From assembly GCA_900316245.1 (NCBI GenBank), contig ONCE01000013.1, positions 40,485 through 104,484 on the forward strand: a stretch of 64,000 nucleotides of DNA, given 5' to 3'. Origin of the DNA: an uncultured Bacteroidales bacterium. Lineage in GTDB: Bacteria; Bacteroidota; Bacteroidia; Bacteroidales; UBA932. Position 1 is the first letter of the stretch; each line of letters opens with the position of its first letter. Below are positions 1-9,596 of the stretch, in pieces. The position numbers and the translations under genes were made by a program. The notes beneath the pieces were generated by a model. That model saw only the letters and a program-made list of their open reading frames with translations, was not told the DNA's origin and made no database searches.

Positions 1-2
1 GG

Positions 3-983
3 AGTATGGTCGCATGCAACCGTCAGGAGCTCCCTGAGGGGACTCTCCGCATTTCCTTCGAAACCGGGGCCTTGCAGACCAAGGCCCTGGAAGGCGACGG
101 AAATGCAGCCGACGGAGGGGAAATCGCTATAGATGGCGAAAATCCCGACCTGGTGATTCTGATAGCCAACAGCGAAGGAACCATCGTGGCCAAGTATCCC
201 GGGACGGGAGAATTGGAAGGCTCTCCCCTCTCCACCAGCGTATCCATTTCATTCACTGGCCTCATCGGAGGGAACACCTATACCGTCTATGCCTTTGGCA
301 ATACACGGGGTTTTTGGAAAATGAAAAGCGGCGAATCGGACGTGACCGACCTCACCGCCCTTACCACCGCATCGGAAGTGGAGGCCCTTCAATTCCAGCC
401 GCAGGCCTCCGATTTAGACAGTTACGACTGTCTCAAGGTCCTGGGAGAGCGACTTCCCCTTTCGGCCAAAGGTACCGTCACGCTGGAATCCTCTGGAAAC
501 GGAGAAATTGAACTTCCCCTGCTTCGCTGCGTGGCCAAGGTCACGGCCCGCTTCGAGAATCAGTTCGGAGAAGAAATCACCTTATACAATTTTGAGAATA
601 CAATGAGAAAGATGCGTCCCCAAGTGGGATACGTGGTCGCTCACCAGAACGACTACCCCGTAGCTCCGGCCGACGCATTGGACCTCACCTCCGGCGAAAA
701 CAGCATCACCATTCCCAATGACAGTGCCTACAAACTGTCCTGGTATGTCTTCCCCAGCATTGGGCCCTATACCTGCGACGTTCAGTTCAAACTGTCCAAT
801 GACGGGGACATCCGCCAGTTTACGGGTCTCCCCATCCACGACGACCACGCAAGAGACATTCTGCAGCTGACCCGGAACCAGCACCTGACCATTACCACCC
901 GCATCAGCGCCGGTCAGAGAGTGTCCTTCAATTTCGAGGTCGCGGATTGGGAAGAAAAAACCGAAAGGATTACATTTGATTAG
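3..983 (+). CDS. Fimbrillin/Mfa-type lipoprotein (5' end outside window)
   Basis: The reading frame is open to the window edge, so the N-terminus is missing. The first visible residues (MVAC, Cys codon at 15-17) fit the end of a lipobox, meaning the signal peptide lies upstream and the protein is probably a cell-surface lipoprotein. About 325 residues are visible. The Thr/Ser-rich beta-strand composition and the C-terminal pattern FNFEVADWEEKTERITFD resemble Bacteroidales Mfa/FimA-like fimbrillin or anchor proteins, where the terminal strand takes part in polymerisation. It ends 2 bases before the giant surface protein, so the two are almost certainly cotranscribed. Assignment is by composition and context; the exact family is inferred. 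Confidence 0.65.
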   Translation, partial: SMVACNRQELPEGTLRISFETGALQTKALEGDGNAADGGEIAIDGENPDLVILIANSEGTIVAKYPGTGELEGSPLSTSVSISFTGLIGGNTYTVYAFGNTRGFWKMKSGESDVTDLTALTTASEVEALQFQPQASDLDSYDCLKVLGERLPLSAKGTVTLESSGNGEIELPLLRCVAKVTARFENQFGEEITLYNFENTMRKMRPQVGYVVAHQNDYPVAPADALDLTSGENSITIPNDSAYKLSWYVFPSIGPYTCDVQFKLSNDGDIRQFTGLPIHDDHARDILQLTRNQHLTITTRISAGQRVSFNFEVADWEEKTERITFD

Positions 984-985
984 TT

Positions 986-3900
986 GTGAAAAAGCATTTA
1001 CTCATAAAGGTCACGCTGGCAGCGCTTCTTCCGCTGCTCACCCTGTCTTGCGCCCATACTCTGGAAGAAGAGGTACCCGGCAGCCGGTTGCCTGTAGGAA
1101 CTCCCATCACCATGCGGCTGGACTTCGGGGCCAGCGAGTCGGTGAAACTGGATGTTTCTACAAAGGCCGAATCTTCCCGGGCCGATGAAGAGCGCATCCA
1201 CGACCTTTATGTGATGATTTTCTGCAACAACCCGGAACATCATCACCACAAGCAGGACAAGGACAAGATTTACGGCAGGTATTTTTCCTACGAACACCTG
1301 AACAGACAAGGCCTGGAAAGCCTGGAACATAGCAATAACGAAGGCTGGTGGGTAGAAAACAAGACCCTGGACACGGCGCCCCAGGAAATAGCCGTTGCCA
1401 AAACGGCCGGCGCCGTCAAAATCTCCACGCAGGTCTGCGACGCAGCCACAGTGGTAGTGATTGCCAACCTGGACAATTCCATTTGCAAACTGGGCAACCT
1501 GGACGACCAGATTGCTTACCTGAACGGCATCCAGACCTTTGAACAGCTGAGGAGCACCCAGGTAAGGCTCCAGCAGGACATTGTGAACCGCAAGGATCTT
1601 TTCCTGATGATGGGAACGCTGGAGAACGTCAACACGGAAAACATGGTTTGGGGCACCCTTCCCAAGAACTACAATCAGGACTATAAAGTTTCCCTGAAGG
1701 CCCTGGACGCCAAGGTCAAGTTCAAGGTCAGCGCCAATGAGGAATTTATCAGAACCGTCAAGCCTGTCAACTGGTCTGTGAACAGTGTGCCCGACCGCTG
1801 CTACCTTTTTGCCGATTATGACGGCGGAAGGGCCCCGGAAGGAACCGTCTATTTTGACTCGGAGCCGGCTTATTTTGACGGAATGGAAGGAGATGACTAT
1901 GTCTTTTCCTTCTATATGCTGGAAAGCAGGAACGAACCCAAAGCCCACGCCACCCAATACCACGACCGCGAAAAACAGACCAAGCACACAACCAACAAGG
2001 GCGGCTACGGGGGCGACGCTAACGAGTATTTTGTAGAGAACGGAGAATGGATTTACGCCCTTCCCCAGGCTCCCTACGTAAAATTCGACCTTATGCTCAC
2101 CCTTACGCCTGCAGCCGTGCAGGCTATGGGCGGAGGAACCATCAACAATGCCCTTACCACCGAAACTGTCTACACCGTACACTTGGGCGACTTTGACAAT
2201 TCATCCCTGAGATACGACGACTACAATACCCTCCGCAGCACTTGCTACACGTACGATATTTATATCCACAACTCCGGAAGCATCTACGCAGAGGTTAAAA
2301 GGGACGAGGAGAACCAGCCCAGCCAGGAAGGATATCTCCTGCTCACCAATGACGAAATCGTAAACGCCGACTGCCACTACGAGAACCACTCCATCACCTT
2401 CGAATACGACCCTGAAATGTCGGCGGATAAGTTCTCCTGGTACGTAAAGACTCCCTTTACCACCCCGCAGGGCGGCGGTCCGGTCAAGGGAAGCAAGGAA
2501 GTAAACGGAATCAAGTACCCCGTCTTTGACCCCCACGACTCGGACGGAACGCTGCTGGATTTCCGCTGGGTAAAGTTCTCCATCAACGAGCAGGATGATA
2601 ATACAGGTTACAGCACTCACCGCGTGGCCTACCCCGGCGACGATAAATACAACCCGGATTGGGGCGTCGGTGAGAACGGACCCTGGAATGACGTGTCCCA
2701 TCCCAAACTGATGGATGCCAGCCAGTTCATTCAGTATATTTTCGAACAGACCAAGCGGGCCAATGAAGGAGAGGAAAACGACTTCAAGGTGGACAAAACC
2801 CTTGGCGACAACACCCATGACGTGAGAATAATCCGGGCTACCATCTTCATAGATGAGTTCTATTACGAGTACGACCCCCGCGACGAGAGCGGCCATCCGC
2901 AGACGGACCCCAATCTCTGGCGCAAGTTTGTGAACACCCAGCCGCGCGAGATGCACATCCTCTCCAAGACGGTGCAGAGCCGCGACCGCAAGAGCGACGT
3001 CATCGAGTCCAGCCACTCCATCGTCCAGCAGTCCATCCAGACCATCTACAACGTCTTTGAGCCGTCGCTGAGGTCCATCTGGGGCTGCGAGCATATGGAC
3101 GAGATCAAGGTGAAAGAAGAAAACGGTACCCTGCTGGGCAACTGGCCCTACTGGCCCGTGAATTGCTCCGATTCCGAAAGATCCGGTGCCAACAACGACA
3201 TAGGAAAAGAAAACGGAAGACTGAATTCGGCCTTCATCTGGGGTCTTTACAGTAATCAGGGGAACAATGGCCAGTACTACACCACCAATGGACTGGGGAG
3301 ACGGTCCTGGAAGCATTTCCTCAAGTATGAGGTGGATAACACCATTCCGGAACTGAGAGACGACGACGGCGAAGACTGGTATGGAAACGACGTCGCAAGT
3401 CACCATTTCCACGGAATGGCCTGGTCCTGCCTCGCCCGCAACCGCGACAACAACGGTAACGGTACCATCGAACAGGATGAAGTCCGCTGGTACCTGGCCT
3501 CCTCCCAGCAGCTGGCTGGCATCTGGGTAGGAACCTCCTCCCTTTCGGCCAGCGCACGCCTGTATCAGCCGGCTGCCGGCCAATGGCGCTCCCACGTAGT
3601 GTCCAGTACCGCCAAACTGGTGAGCTGGGCCGAAGAAGGCGGCGGTGCCACCGATATCAAATTCGACTTTCCCCCGAGCGGCGGTCCCAACACCAACTAC
3701 CACACCTGGAACAGCTCGGAAGAAGCCTCCAAGGGAGAAAGCGTCCGCTGCATCCGCAATATCGGCACTTACGACGACCCTCAGAAGGGATTGACAGACA
3801 TTACTTATTCCCCGGTCACCGAACTGCCCGACAAGTACTTCACCATCACAAGGAGTGACGGTGGAGACGTGAATTCCTATACGGCCGAAGATTCAGACCA

Positions 3901-6469
3901 GTACTACATCTTCCATTTCGACCGCCTCAACACCAAATCCATCCGTGAATACACCACCGGAGAACTCCCCTACCACGACCAGATGTCGCAGAACAACCAG
4001 GTGTACGTCAAGATGGTTACCCAGAGCCTGGACCAGGATGTCCCCGCCTTCAACGTAAAAGCGGGAGAAATCAACAATCTGGTCACCCAGGCCGGACACA
4101 ATGACTACTGCCCGGAAGGATACCGTTTCCCCAACCACACGGAATTTCTTCTGATGTCTCTGTATCTGCCGCAGTCTTACCTCCAAAAGGACAAAGACGG
4201 GAACAGCTACTCCGGGGGCAGGGCCGTAAGTCCCACCAGAACCTACTACGACAAGGGCTACTACGGAAGTCTTAAGGACCCGGCCTGGGAGATGGAATAC
4301 GAGAAAATAGGCTGGATTTACTCCGACAAGCTCCATTGTGTGGGATACAATGAGAAGGTAACCCACTCCCGCTGCGTAAAGGATTCCGACCAGACGGGCA
4401 TCATCTCCGGTAAAATTGCCGTCGAAGGCAACATCATCTACCCCGGAGACGTGATTCCCGTAGATTTCAAGTTCTCCTCCACGGCATCCACCTTTACCAA
4501 TGCCACCCTTACGCTCTGGTACAGCAAAAACGGATTCCGCACTCCCTACGACCTTACGTCCCAGCTCAAGACCCCCAAGGGCCTGCAGTATATAGGCACG
4601 CAGGGCATCCAAATCCCCACCCTCACCGACCTGGGCCTCACATCGGCCAATCTCCCTTACGAAGATATGGCCCTGGAAGTAGTCCTCACCAATCTCAACG
4701 GACTCACCGGAAGTCACACGCTCAATGTATCCATGGTGAACCCGCTGGATGGCAACTTCCGTGTAAAGGACCCCGTAGACGGCAACAAGATCTTCCCCGA
4801 CGACCGCAACTCCGTCCTGCTCAACCTCCATACCGATACCCACGAGCAGAACATCAGCGAGGTTTCCCTGAAGATTTGCTACGACGACAAGGAAATCCCG
4901 CTGGATATTGAGCAGCTGGGCATCAACAAGAAGACCTACACGCTGGATGAGATCCAGATTCCCGCACTGAACTACCTCACGGGAGTATCTGTCGACCTCC
5001 TGAACACCGCCGACAAGGCTGTCACGCTCAAGGCCACGGTCTCCATCACGTACAACAATACAAGGATGGGTGGAACCGAGACCCTTACCAAGGAGTACAC
5101 GCAGAACCTGGCCCTTTCCAATCCGGTCCGCGGTACCATTGATGGCGCAAATTACCTGTATCCGGCCGGAAGTGAAGAAAACGTCAACTTCAACTTCCAG
5201 ACCCGCTCGCACAACGGGACGCTGAACAGCGCCCTTCTCAAGCTCCAGTATACCCGTCCCGCAACCGGAGAGCCCGCCGAATACACCTTCCAACTGAATC
5301 AGCAGCCTTCGGCAAGGGTATTTACTCCCGAACTGGCCCTTGATATGCCCACCCTCACGGAGCTGGGCCTCTCCGCCACCGATCTGCCGCTGAGCGCCAC
5401 CCTGCTGGCGGAAGTATCGGATGCCAACGGATTAAAAGCCCAGTCCAGCAAGTCCGTAACCGTCAAATCCCACTTTGGCGGAACCGTGGATATTGTGGAT
5501 GGCTTTGACCCCGCCCAGGGATTCCCCATTACCATTACGCCCGAAGTCATCTCCAACTTAGCCGTCCAGATTGTAACCCTGCGCTGGAAGAAGGAGGGTG
5601 ATACCGACTATACAGAAGAGCCCGTTTCCATTACCTGGACTGGCAGCACCATCACGGCCTACTGGCACCCCTCTTTCCTGGACAGTGATACCGATGTACT
5701 GAGCGATGACAGCCAGACCCGCACCTACTACTTCACGGCCATTGTGGGAAACAGCAACGACGCAGGCGTCATCGGCCTCAATGAAAGTGCCGATCCGGCT
5801 ACCATGCAGTTCTTCAAGATCAATTACAATCCCAACCCCGGCAACTGGACTTATCAGAACCAGCCCCCGGCATCTTCAAAATGGTATGCCCAGACTGCAA
5901 GCAATATGAATTTCGAGGCGGGAGACTTCTTTGATGCCTATATGGATGTAAGCAACTGTACCTACGGTCCCAAGAACCCCAACAGTACAGATAAAAGCGA
6001 CTTGGGTATGGACAACCTGTTGTCACTCGGCCGCAGAATACAGAGTGTCGACGGAAAACCGGCACTGCAATGGAGCCCCGGAAACGGAAACATCATCTTC
6101 TATTATCCGGCCAGAAACGGCGACAAGAACAACCTGCAGATAGCCGTTCTCTCCAATGCCATTTCCAGGGCGCAACCCTTCTCTATCGATTCGGGTAAGA
6201 TGAGGGTCCTGCTCAAGAGATTCAATGGTGAGGGCCATCTCATCCTCAACAATTATGGAGAAGCACAAGGTGTTGAACCCAACTGGTACAGCCAGGAGAT
6301 ATATTATGATAAGTATTCCGACTCCGAACTGCAATCCATGGCTGAAGCCGCCCAGGGACGACTGGATGAACTCACCAACAGCAACACCCTCTATATGGCT
6401 TCAACAGAAGGTGTTCACCGCTCCCGCGCCGTATACAAGTACGTGCGCGTGGTGCGCAAGCACAACTAA
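986..6469 (+). CDS. Giant fimbrillin-like surface lipoprotein, DUF4906-like, with four Ig-like repeats
   Basis: The protein has 1827 residues. The start is GTG at 986, giving MKKHLLIKVTLAALLPLLTL followed by a lipobox ending in Cys22; no ATG gives the signal peptide. The N-terminal two thirds resemble large Bacteroidales fimbrillin-like proteins, including WYLASSQQLAGIW and a FISUMP-like CPEGYRFPNHTEF. Around residues 819-832 the stretch RDNNGNGTIEQDE resembles an EF-hand calcium loop. From about residue 1140 to 1615 there are four successive beta-rich units of about 115-127 residues beginning near 1141, 1255, 1382 and 1498; units 1 to 3 share a Y/F-P-x-D/G opening and a PxLxxLGL-type middle. 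It likely acts as a long surface stalk or adhesin. It overlaps the convergent permease gene by 4 bases. Confidence 0.7.
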   Translation: MKKHLLIKVTLAALLPLLTLSCAHTLEEEVPGSRLPVGTPITMRLDFGASESVKLDVSTKAESSRADEERIHDLYVMIFCNNPEHHHHKQDKDKIYGRYFSYEHLNRQGLESLEHSNNEGWWVENKTLDTAPQEIAVAKTAGAVKISTQVCDAATVVVIANLDNSICKLGNLDDQIAYLNGIQTFEQLRSTQVRLQQDIVNRKDLFLMMGTLENVNTENMVWGTLPKNYNQDYKVSLKALDAKVKFKVSANEEFIRTVKPVNWSVNSVPDRCYLFADYDGGRAPEGTVYFDSEPAYFDGMEGDDYVFSFYMLESRNEPKAHATQYHDREKQTKHTTNKGGYGGDANEYFVENGEWIYALPQAPYVKFDLMLTLTPAAVQAMGGGTINNALTTETVYTVHLGDFDNSSLRYDDYNTLRSTCYTYDIYIHNSGSIYAEVKRDEENQPSQEGYLLLTNDEIVNADCHYENHSITFEYDPEMSADKFSWYVKTPFTTPQGGGPVKGSKEVNGIKYPVFDPHDSDGTLLDFRWVKFSINEQDDNTGYSTHRVAYPGDDKYNPDWGVGENGPWNDVSHPKLMDASQFIQYIFEQTKRANEGEENDFKVDKTLGDNTHDVRIIRATIFIDEFYYEYDPRDESGHPQTDPNLWRKFVNTQPREMHILSKTVQSRDRKSDVIESSHSIVQQSIQTIYNVFEPSLRSIWGCEHMDEIKVKEENGTLLGNWPYWPVNCSDSERSGANNDIGKENGRLNSAFIWGLYSNQGNNGQYYTTNGLGRRSWKHFLKYEVDNTIPELRDDDGEDWYGNDVASHHFHGMAWSCLARNRDNNGNGTIEQDEVRWYLASSQQLAGIWVGTSSLSASARLYQPAAGQWRSHVVSSTAKLVSWAEEGGGATDIKFDFPPSGGPNTNYHTWNSSEEASKGESVRCIRNIGTYDDPQKGLTDITYSPVTELPDKYFTITRSDGGDVNSYTAEDSDQYYIFHFDRLNTKSIREYTTGELPYHDQMSQNNQVYVKMVTQSLDQDVPAFNVKAGEINNLVTQAGHNDYCPEGYRFPNHTEFLLMSLYLPQSYLQKDKDGNSYSGGRAVSPTRTYYDKGYYGSLKDPAWEMEYEKIGWIYSDKLHCVGYNEKVTHSRCVKDSDQTGIISGKIAVEGNIIYPGDVIPVDFKFSSTASTFTNATLTLWYSKNGFRTPYDLTSQLKTPKGLQYIGTQGIQIPTLTDLGLTSANLPYEDMALEVVLTNLNGLTGSHTLNVSMVNPLDGNFRVKDPVDGNKIFPDDRNSVLLNLHTDTHEQNISEVSLKICYDDKEIPLDIEQLGINKKTYTLDEIQIPALNYLTGVSVDLLNTADKAVTLKATVSITYNNTRMGGTETLTKEYTQNLALSNPVRGTIDGANYLYPAGSEENVNFNFQTRSHNGTLNSALLKLQYTRPATGEPAEYTFQLNQQPSARVFTPELALDMPTLTELGLSATDLPLSATLLAEVSDANGLKAQSSKSVTVKSHFGGTVDIVDGFDPAQGFPITITPEVISNLAVQIVTLRWKKEGDTDYTEEPVSITWTGSTITAYWHPSFLDSDTDVLSDDSQTRTYYFTAIVGNSNDAGVIGLNESADPATMQFFKINYNPNPGNWTYQNQPPASSKWYAQTASNMNFEAGDFFDAYMDVSNCTYGPKNPNSTDKSDLGMDNLLSLGRRIQSVDGKPALQWSPGNGNIIFYYPARNGDKNNLQIAVLSNAISRAQPFSIDSGKMRVLLKRFNGEGHLILNNYGEAQGVEPNWYSQEIYYDKYSDSELQSMAEAAQGRLDELTNSNTLYMASTEGVHRSRAVYKYVRVVRKHN

Positions 6470-7713
6470 TTCTTCTTGGAAATAAGCTGGCCCAAACCCC
6501 AGCAGATGGAAGCTACTATCATACCGTTGATGGAAGCGAAACCCCAGTGTACCAGATTGGCCACCACGGCACCCGCTACCACTCCAATCACGGCGCTCCA
6601 GTTGACCACCGTTTCCTTCTCTTCCTTGCCCCGGTGGGTAAAGTAGTGAAGGATGAGGATGATGCCAACGGGAGGCAGGGTGCAGTTGAGGACGTTGAGC
6701 CAGTCGCAGAAGTTCCAGTACAGCCACACGGAAGCCAGCGTTCCAATAATGCCGGAGATAATGACCATGGTTTTCTTGGACAGGCCGAAGATATTGCTCA
6801 GGCCCAAACCGGCGGTGTAAAGGGCATTGTCGTTGGTAGTCCAGATATTGAGGCCCAGAACCAGCACGGCCAGATAGAAGAGGTTGAGGTTGAGCATCAC
6901 CTCGAAGATGTCGTTACCGCCTGCATAAATGCTGGAAACGGCGCCAAACAGGAACATCAGGCTGTTTCCCAGGAAGAAGGCCACCACGGTGATGAGCAGG
7001 CCCACCTTGGCGTTTTTGGCAAAGCGCGTGAAGTTGGGCGTGGCCGTACCGCCGGAAACAAAGCTGCCCACCACCAGACCGGCACCGGCAATGATGCCCA
7101 GGTCCTTGGTGCCCTTGGCAAACTGGGCCACCAGGCCGGCGTCGCCGCGGGAAATGGCCAGAATCATAGCCACCGTGCCCAGAATGGCTACGGCAGGAAC
7201 GGCAATATAACTGACAATGGTAAGACTCTTGATTCCGTAATAGGCACTGGCCGTCATCAGGATACCGGCCACGAACACCAGCAGATAGCCCTCCCAGGGC
7301 ATGCTGTCCGGCGTTACCTCCAGGCCCATGATTTCTTTGGCCACAGGGATGGCAAACATAGCCAGGCCCACTCCAAACCAGCCGGTCTGGGTAAAGCTGA
7401 TCATAGCGCTGGGAAGCCAGCTACCCTTGCTGCCAAAGCTCTTACGGGCCAACATATCCAGGGTAAGACCGCTCTCGGCTCCAATCCAGCCCAGGGCGCC
7501 CGTGTAAGCGGCCAGGATAGCACCACCCAGGAGGATGGCCCACAAAAACTGGCTCCAGGTTAGTCCGCTGGCCAGTTGCTGGCCCACCCACATGCTCGCA
7601 GAGAAGAACGTAAAACCGAGCATGACCATAAACATGCTCAAATTGCTTTTGCGGCCTTTCTTGTCTACCGGCATATTGGTATAGTCCGCATCGTGAGTCT
7701 TGTGATTATTCAT
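6466..7713 (-). CDS. codB: CodB-like NCS1 cytosine/purine permease
   Basis: This 415-residue polytopic membrane protein matches the cytosine permease CodB in length (about 419) and pattern, including FTFFSASMWVGQQLASGLTW near the N-terminus and FTQTGWFGVGLAMFAIP in TM3. About twelve hydrophobic segments are visible. It would import cytosine or a related base with a cation. The start overlaps the end of the upstream phosphoribosyltransferase-like gene by 8 bases, so the two are translationally coupled. No cytosine deaminase (CodA) lies next to it, so the substrate may not be cytosine. Substrate assignment is inferred. Confidence 0.85.
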   Translation of the reverse strand: MNNHKTHDADYTNMPVDKKGRKSNLSMFMVMLGFTFFSASMWVGQQLASGLTWSQFLWAILLGGAILAAYTGALGWIGAESGLTLDMLARKSFGSKGSWLPSAMISFTQTGWFGVGLAMFAIPVAKEIMGLEVTPDSMPWEGYLLVFVAGILMTASAYYGIKSLTIVSYIAVPAVAILGTVAMILAISRGDAGLVAQFAKGTKDLGIIAGAGLVVGSFVSGGTATPNFTRFAKNAKVGLLITVVAFFLGNSLMFLFGAVSSIYAGGNDIFEVMLNLNLFYLAVLVLGLNIWTTNDNALYTAGLGLSNIFGLSKKTMVIISGIIGTLASVWLYWNFCDWLNVLNCTLPPVGIILILHYFTHRGKEEKETVVNWSAVIGVVAGAVVANLVHWGFASINGMIVASICWGLGQLISKKN

Positions 7714-8794
7714 ATTTGTTCAGTAAAGCATTAATCGCATTCATTCGCTGCATGGCGATGGTCTCGATGGAAAGCGCTGCCGCGTTCTCCAGGAGGTGGG
7801 TTTCATCGGCCCAAAGCTTCTGCAGGCTCTCATTCTTCAGGCCTCCCAAGTGGGTAACCCGGAGCCAGTCTTCATAACTGAGCGGCTTCTCGTAGCCCAG
7901 CTTCTCCCCTACCAGCCGGACGGGATCTATCCTATCGGCCCTTCCCCAGACGCCTTCCCAATACTCCAGGGCTTCGTGGAAGTGAACCGGAATCTCATAG
8001 CGACGGGCTCCGCCGTCGTAGATGATGCATTTCTCCAGGATGGCGTACGGGTGGTCCATCACATAGCGGCGGAATTCCGGAGACACTATTCCTCCCTTCC
8101 AGCCAAAGTCAATGTCCGGCACGTTGATGCCCGTAGCGCCCTTGTCCGTGTAAACGGTGAAGATGCCTTCGTAGAAATAGCAGTCAAAGCCCTCGAACTC
8201 CGGGAAGATTCCGCGGATTTCATCGGCCTTCTTTTCCATCAAATCAATGGCGCGCGTGCCGCCTATGGTGAAAAAGACAATCCTGCGGATGCTGCCTCCG
8301 CGGCGGCGGAAACGGTCCACCACCTGGTCCAGGCACAGGCGCAGGGTATCGCCGGTTGCAATGATATCTCCTATTACAAGCGTGCAGTCTTTCTTGACAC
8401 GCAGCTTCTCGTATTTGATTTCCAGACCGGTGATGACGTGGTCTTCGATGATGCGTTCGCAGGAAACAAAGTGGATGTCCCGCACCCGGATGCCGCTTCT
8501 GTAGCAGGCTTCTTCCACGGGATAATTGAGTCCGCCGCGAAGGATGGTGAGAATGTCCACGTCTTCTTCCCCGCCTTGGGAATATCTATACCGGAGAGCG
8601 TCCGTGGTGGCCGGGAGCATGGACAGGTAGGAATCATAGCCCACTACCTCGGGAAAAGCCATCAGGCGGCGCGTCCCGGGAGCACTGACTATATAATAGC
8701 GATTCCCTAGCTCAGGGGCCTGCAGCCGGTAAATGTTTGTGTCTTGGCTGGAGCCGACATTAAGAAGGCCCGCATCCTGCAAACTAATGGACAT
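7706..8794 (-). CDS. Phosphoribosyltransferase-like protein of unknown specificity
   Basis: This 362-residue soluble protein carries a typical PRPP-binding loop, TLVIGDIIATGDTL, at residues 138-151, preceded by LRGGLNYP at 85-92, which resembles the pyrophosphate loop of type I phosphoribosyltransferases. At 362 residues it is much longer than common salvage PRTases (about 180-240). The C-terminal 130 residues are not recognised. It is the first gene of a two-gene unit with a nucleobase permease, so an inferred role is trapping an imported base as its nucleotide. The ATG lies directly after a hairpin and U7 tract in the leader. The fold is supported by the motif; substrate is unknown. Confidence 0.6.
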   Translation of the reverse strand: MSISLQDAGLLNVGSSQDTNIYRLQAPELGNRYYIVSAPGTRRLMAFPEVVGYDSYLSMLPATTDALRYRYSQGGEEDVDILTILRGGLNYPVEEACYRSGIRVRDIHFVSCERIIEDHVITGLEIKYEKLRVKKDCTLVIGDIIATGDTLRLCLDQVVDRFRRRGGSIRRIVFFTIGGTRAIDLMEKKADEIRGIFPEFEGFDCYFYEGIFTVYTDKGATGINVPDIDFGWKGGIVSPEFRRYVMDHPYAILEKCIIYDGGARRYEIPVHFHEALEYWEGVWGRADRIDPVRLVGEKLGYEKPLSYEDWLRVTHLGGLKNESLQKLWADETHLLENAAALSIETIAMQRMNAINALLNKYE

Positions 8795-8801
8795 AAAAAA
8801 A

Positions 8802-8821
8802 CCCGATTAGACGTAACCGGG
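8802..8821 (-). promoter_or_regulatory. Leader hairpin plus U7 tract immediately before ATG
   Basis: On the - strand, CCCGGTT (8821-8815) pairs with AATCGGG (8808-8802) around the loop ACGTCT, with one G-U pair. Seven T residues (8801-8795) follow, then ATG at 8794. The promoter -7 element ends at 8825, so transcription should begin at or just inside the hairpin. The arrangement looks like an intrinsic terminator or a 5'-end stem in a leader with no spare sequence, a possible base- or nucleotide-responsive switch for the permease operon. The structure is read directly; the function is inferred. Confidence 0.45.
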
Positions 8822-8824
8822 ATA

Positions 8825-8832
8825 CAAAAGTA
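8825..8832 (-). promoter_or_regulatory. Bacteroidetes -7 element for the PRTase/codB operon
   Basis: On the - strand this reads TACTTTTG, matching TAnnTTTG, about 30 bases before the ATG at 8794. A clear -33 TTTG at the expected distance is not seen; TTGG occurs near there. Confidence 0.45.
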
Positions 8833-8866
8833 GCACAAATTAGGACATCTTCCAACTTTATTTAAG

Positions 8867-8874
8867 TATATTTG
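8867..8874 (+). promoter_or_regulatory. Bacteroidetes -7 element for the LiaF-like gene
   Basis: TATATTTG matches TAnnTTTG and lies 22 bases before the ATG at 8897. It is divergent from the PRTase promoter. Confidence 0.45.
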
Positions 8875-8896
8875 TAAAGCCATTAAGAAGAAGACT

Positions 8897-9589
8897 ATGA
8901 AACAATCCGTCAAAATTGTCCTCGGCCTGGCTCTGATTGCCGCCGGTGTCCTCTGGGCCCTCAACATCCTGGGCATCCTGCACTTTGAGTTTTCCACCGA
9001 GGGATGGTGGACTCTTTTCATCATCGTACCCTGCATTTTCGGCCTGTTCAACGACAGGGATAAAGTAGGCCCCTGCATCGGCATTGCCGTGGGCGTACTG
9101 CTCCTGCTGGCCGCCCGTGACGTCATTTCCTGGAATATGATGTGGCAGCTGGCCCTGGCAGCCCTGATTGTCGGGTTCGGCCTGCAACTCCTGTTCTTCA
9201 AGAACTGCTGTGGTCATCCGCAGGGAAGCTGCGAACTCAAGACCATCACCCGCGACGGCAAAAGCATCCGCCGCATCGAGACCTCTTTTGGCAAGCAGGA
9301 AATCAACTTCAAAGGAGAAAGATTTGAAGGGGCCGATGTGCATACGTCCTTCGGCGCCCTCATCCTGGATTTCCGCGGGGCCGATATAGCCGAAGACGCC
9401 TTCGTAGACCTCAACGTGGGCTTCGCCGGCGCCACCGTCATCGTCCCGGAAAACCTTGCCGTCCAGATTGCCGTGAGCAGCGGCTTCGGAGGCGTCAAAG
9501 ACGGCCGCCGGTACAAAGTCAACACCGGATCTCCCCTCCTCACCATCACCGGCAACGTGGGCTTCGGTGGCGTAGAAATCAAGGACTAA
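8897..9589 (+). CDS. LiaF-like / DUF5668 membrane protein
   Basis: The protein has 230 residues. The N-terminal half holds four closely spaced hydrophobic helices (about residues 7-25, 36-50, 57-75 and 83-103), the LiaI/LiaF-like DUF5668 arrangement. Residues 120-230 form a Gly-rich repetitive beta domain with the recurring pattern SFGA/GFAGA/GFGGV, typical of the LiaF C-terminal domain that senses or reports on cell-envelope state. No two-component genes flank it, so the regulatory role known in Firmicutes should not be assumed. A secreted hydrolase follows 7 bases downstream and is probably cotranscribed. Confidence 0.7.
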   Translation: MKQSVKIVLGLALIAAGVLWALNILGILHFEFSTEGWWTLFIIVPCIFGLFNDRDKVGPCIGIAVGVLLLLAARDVISWNMMWQLALAALIVGFGLQLLFFKNCCGHPQGSCELKTITRDGKSIRRIETSFGKQEINFKGERFEGADVHTSFGALILDFRGADIAEDAFVDLNVGFAGATVIVPENLAVQIAVSSGFGGVKDGRRYKVNTGSPLLTITGNVGFGGVEIKD

Positions 9590-9596
9590 AACAGTT

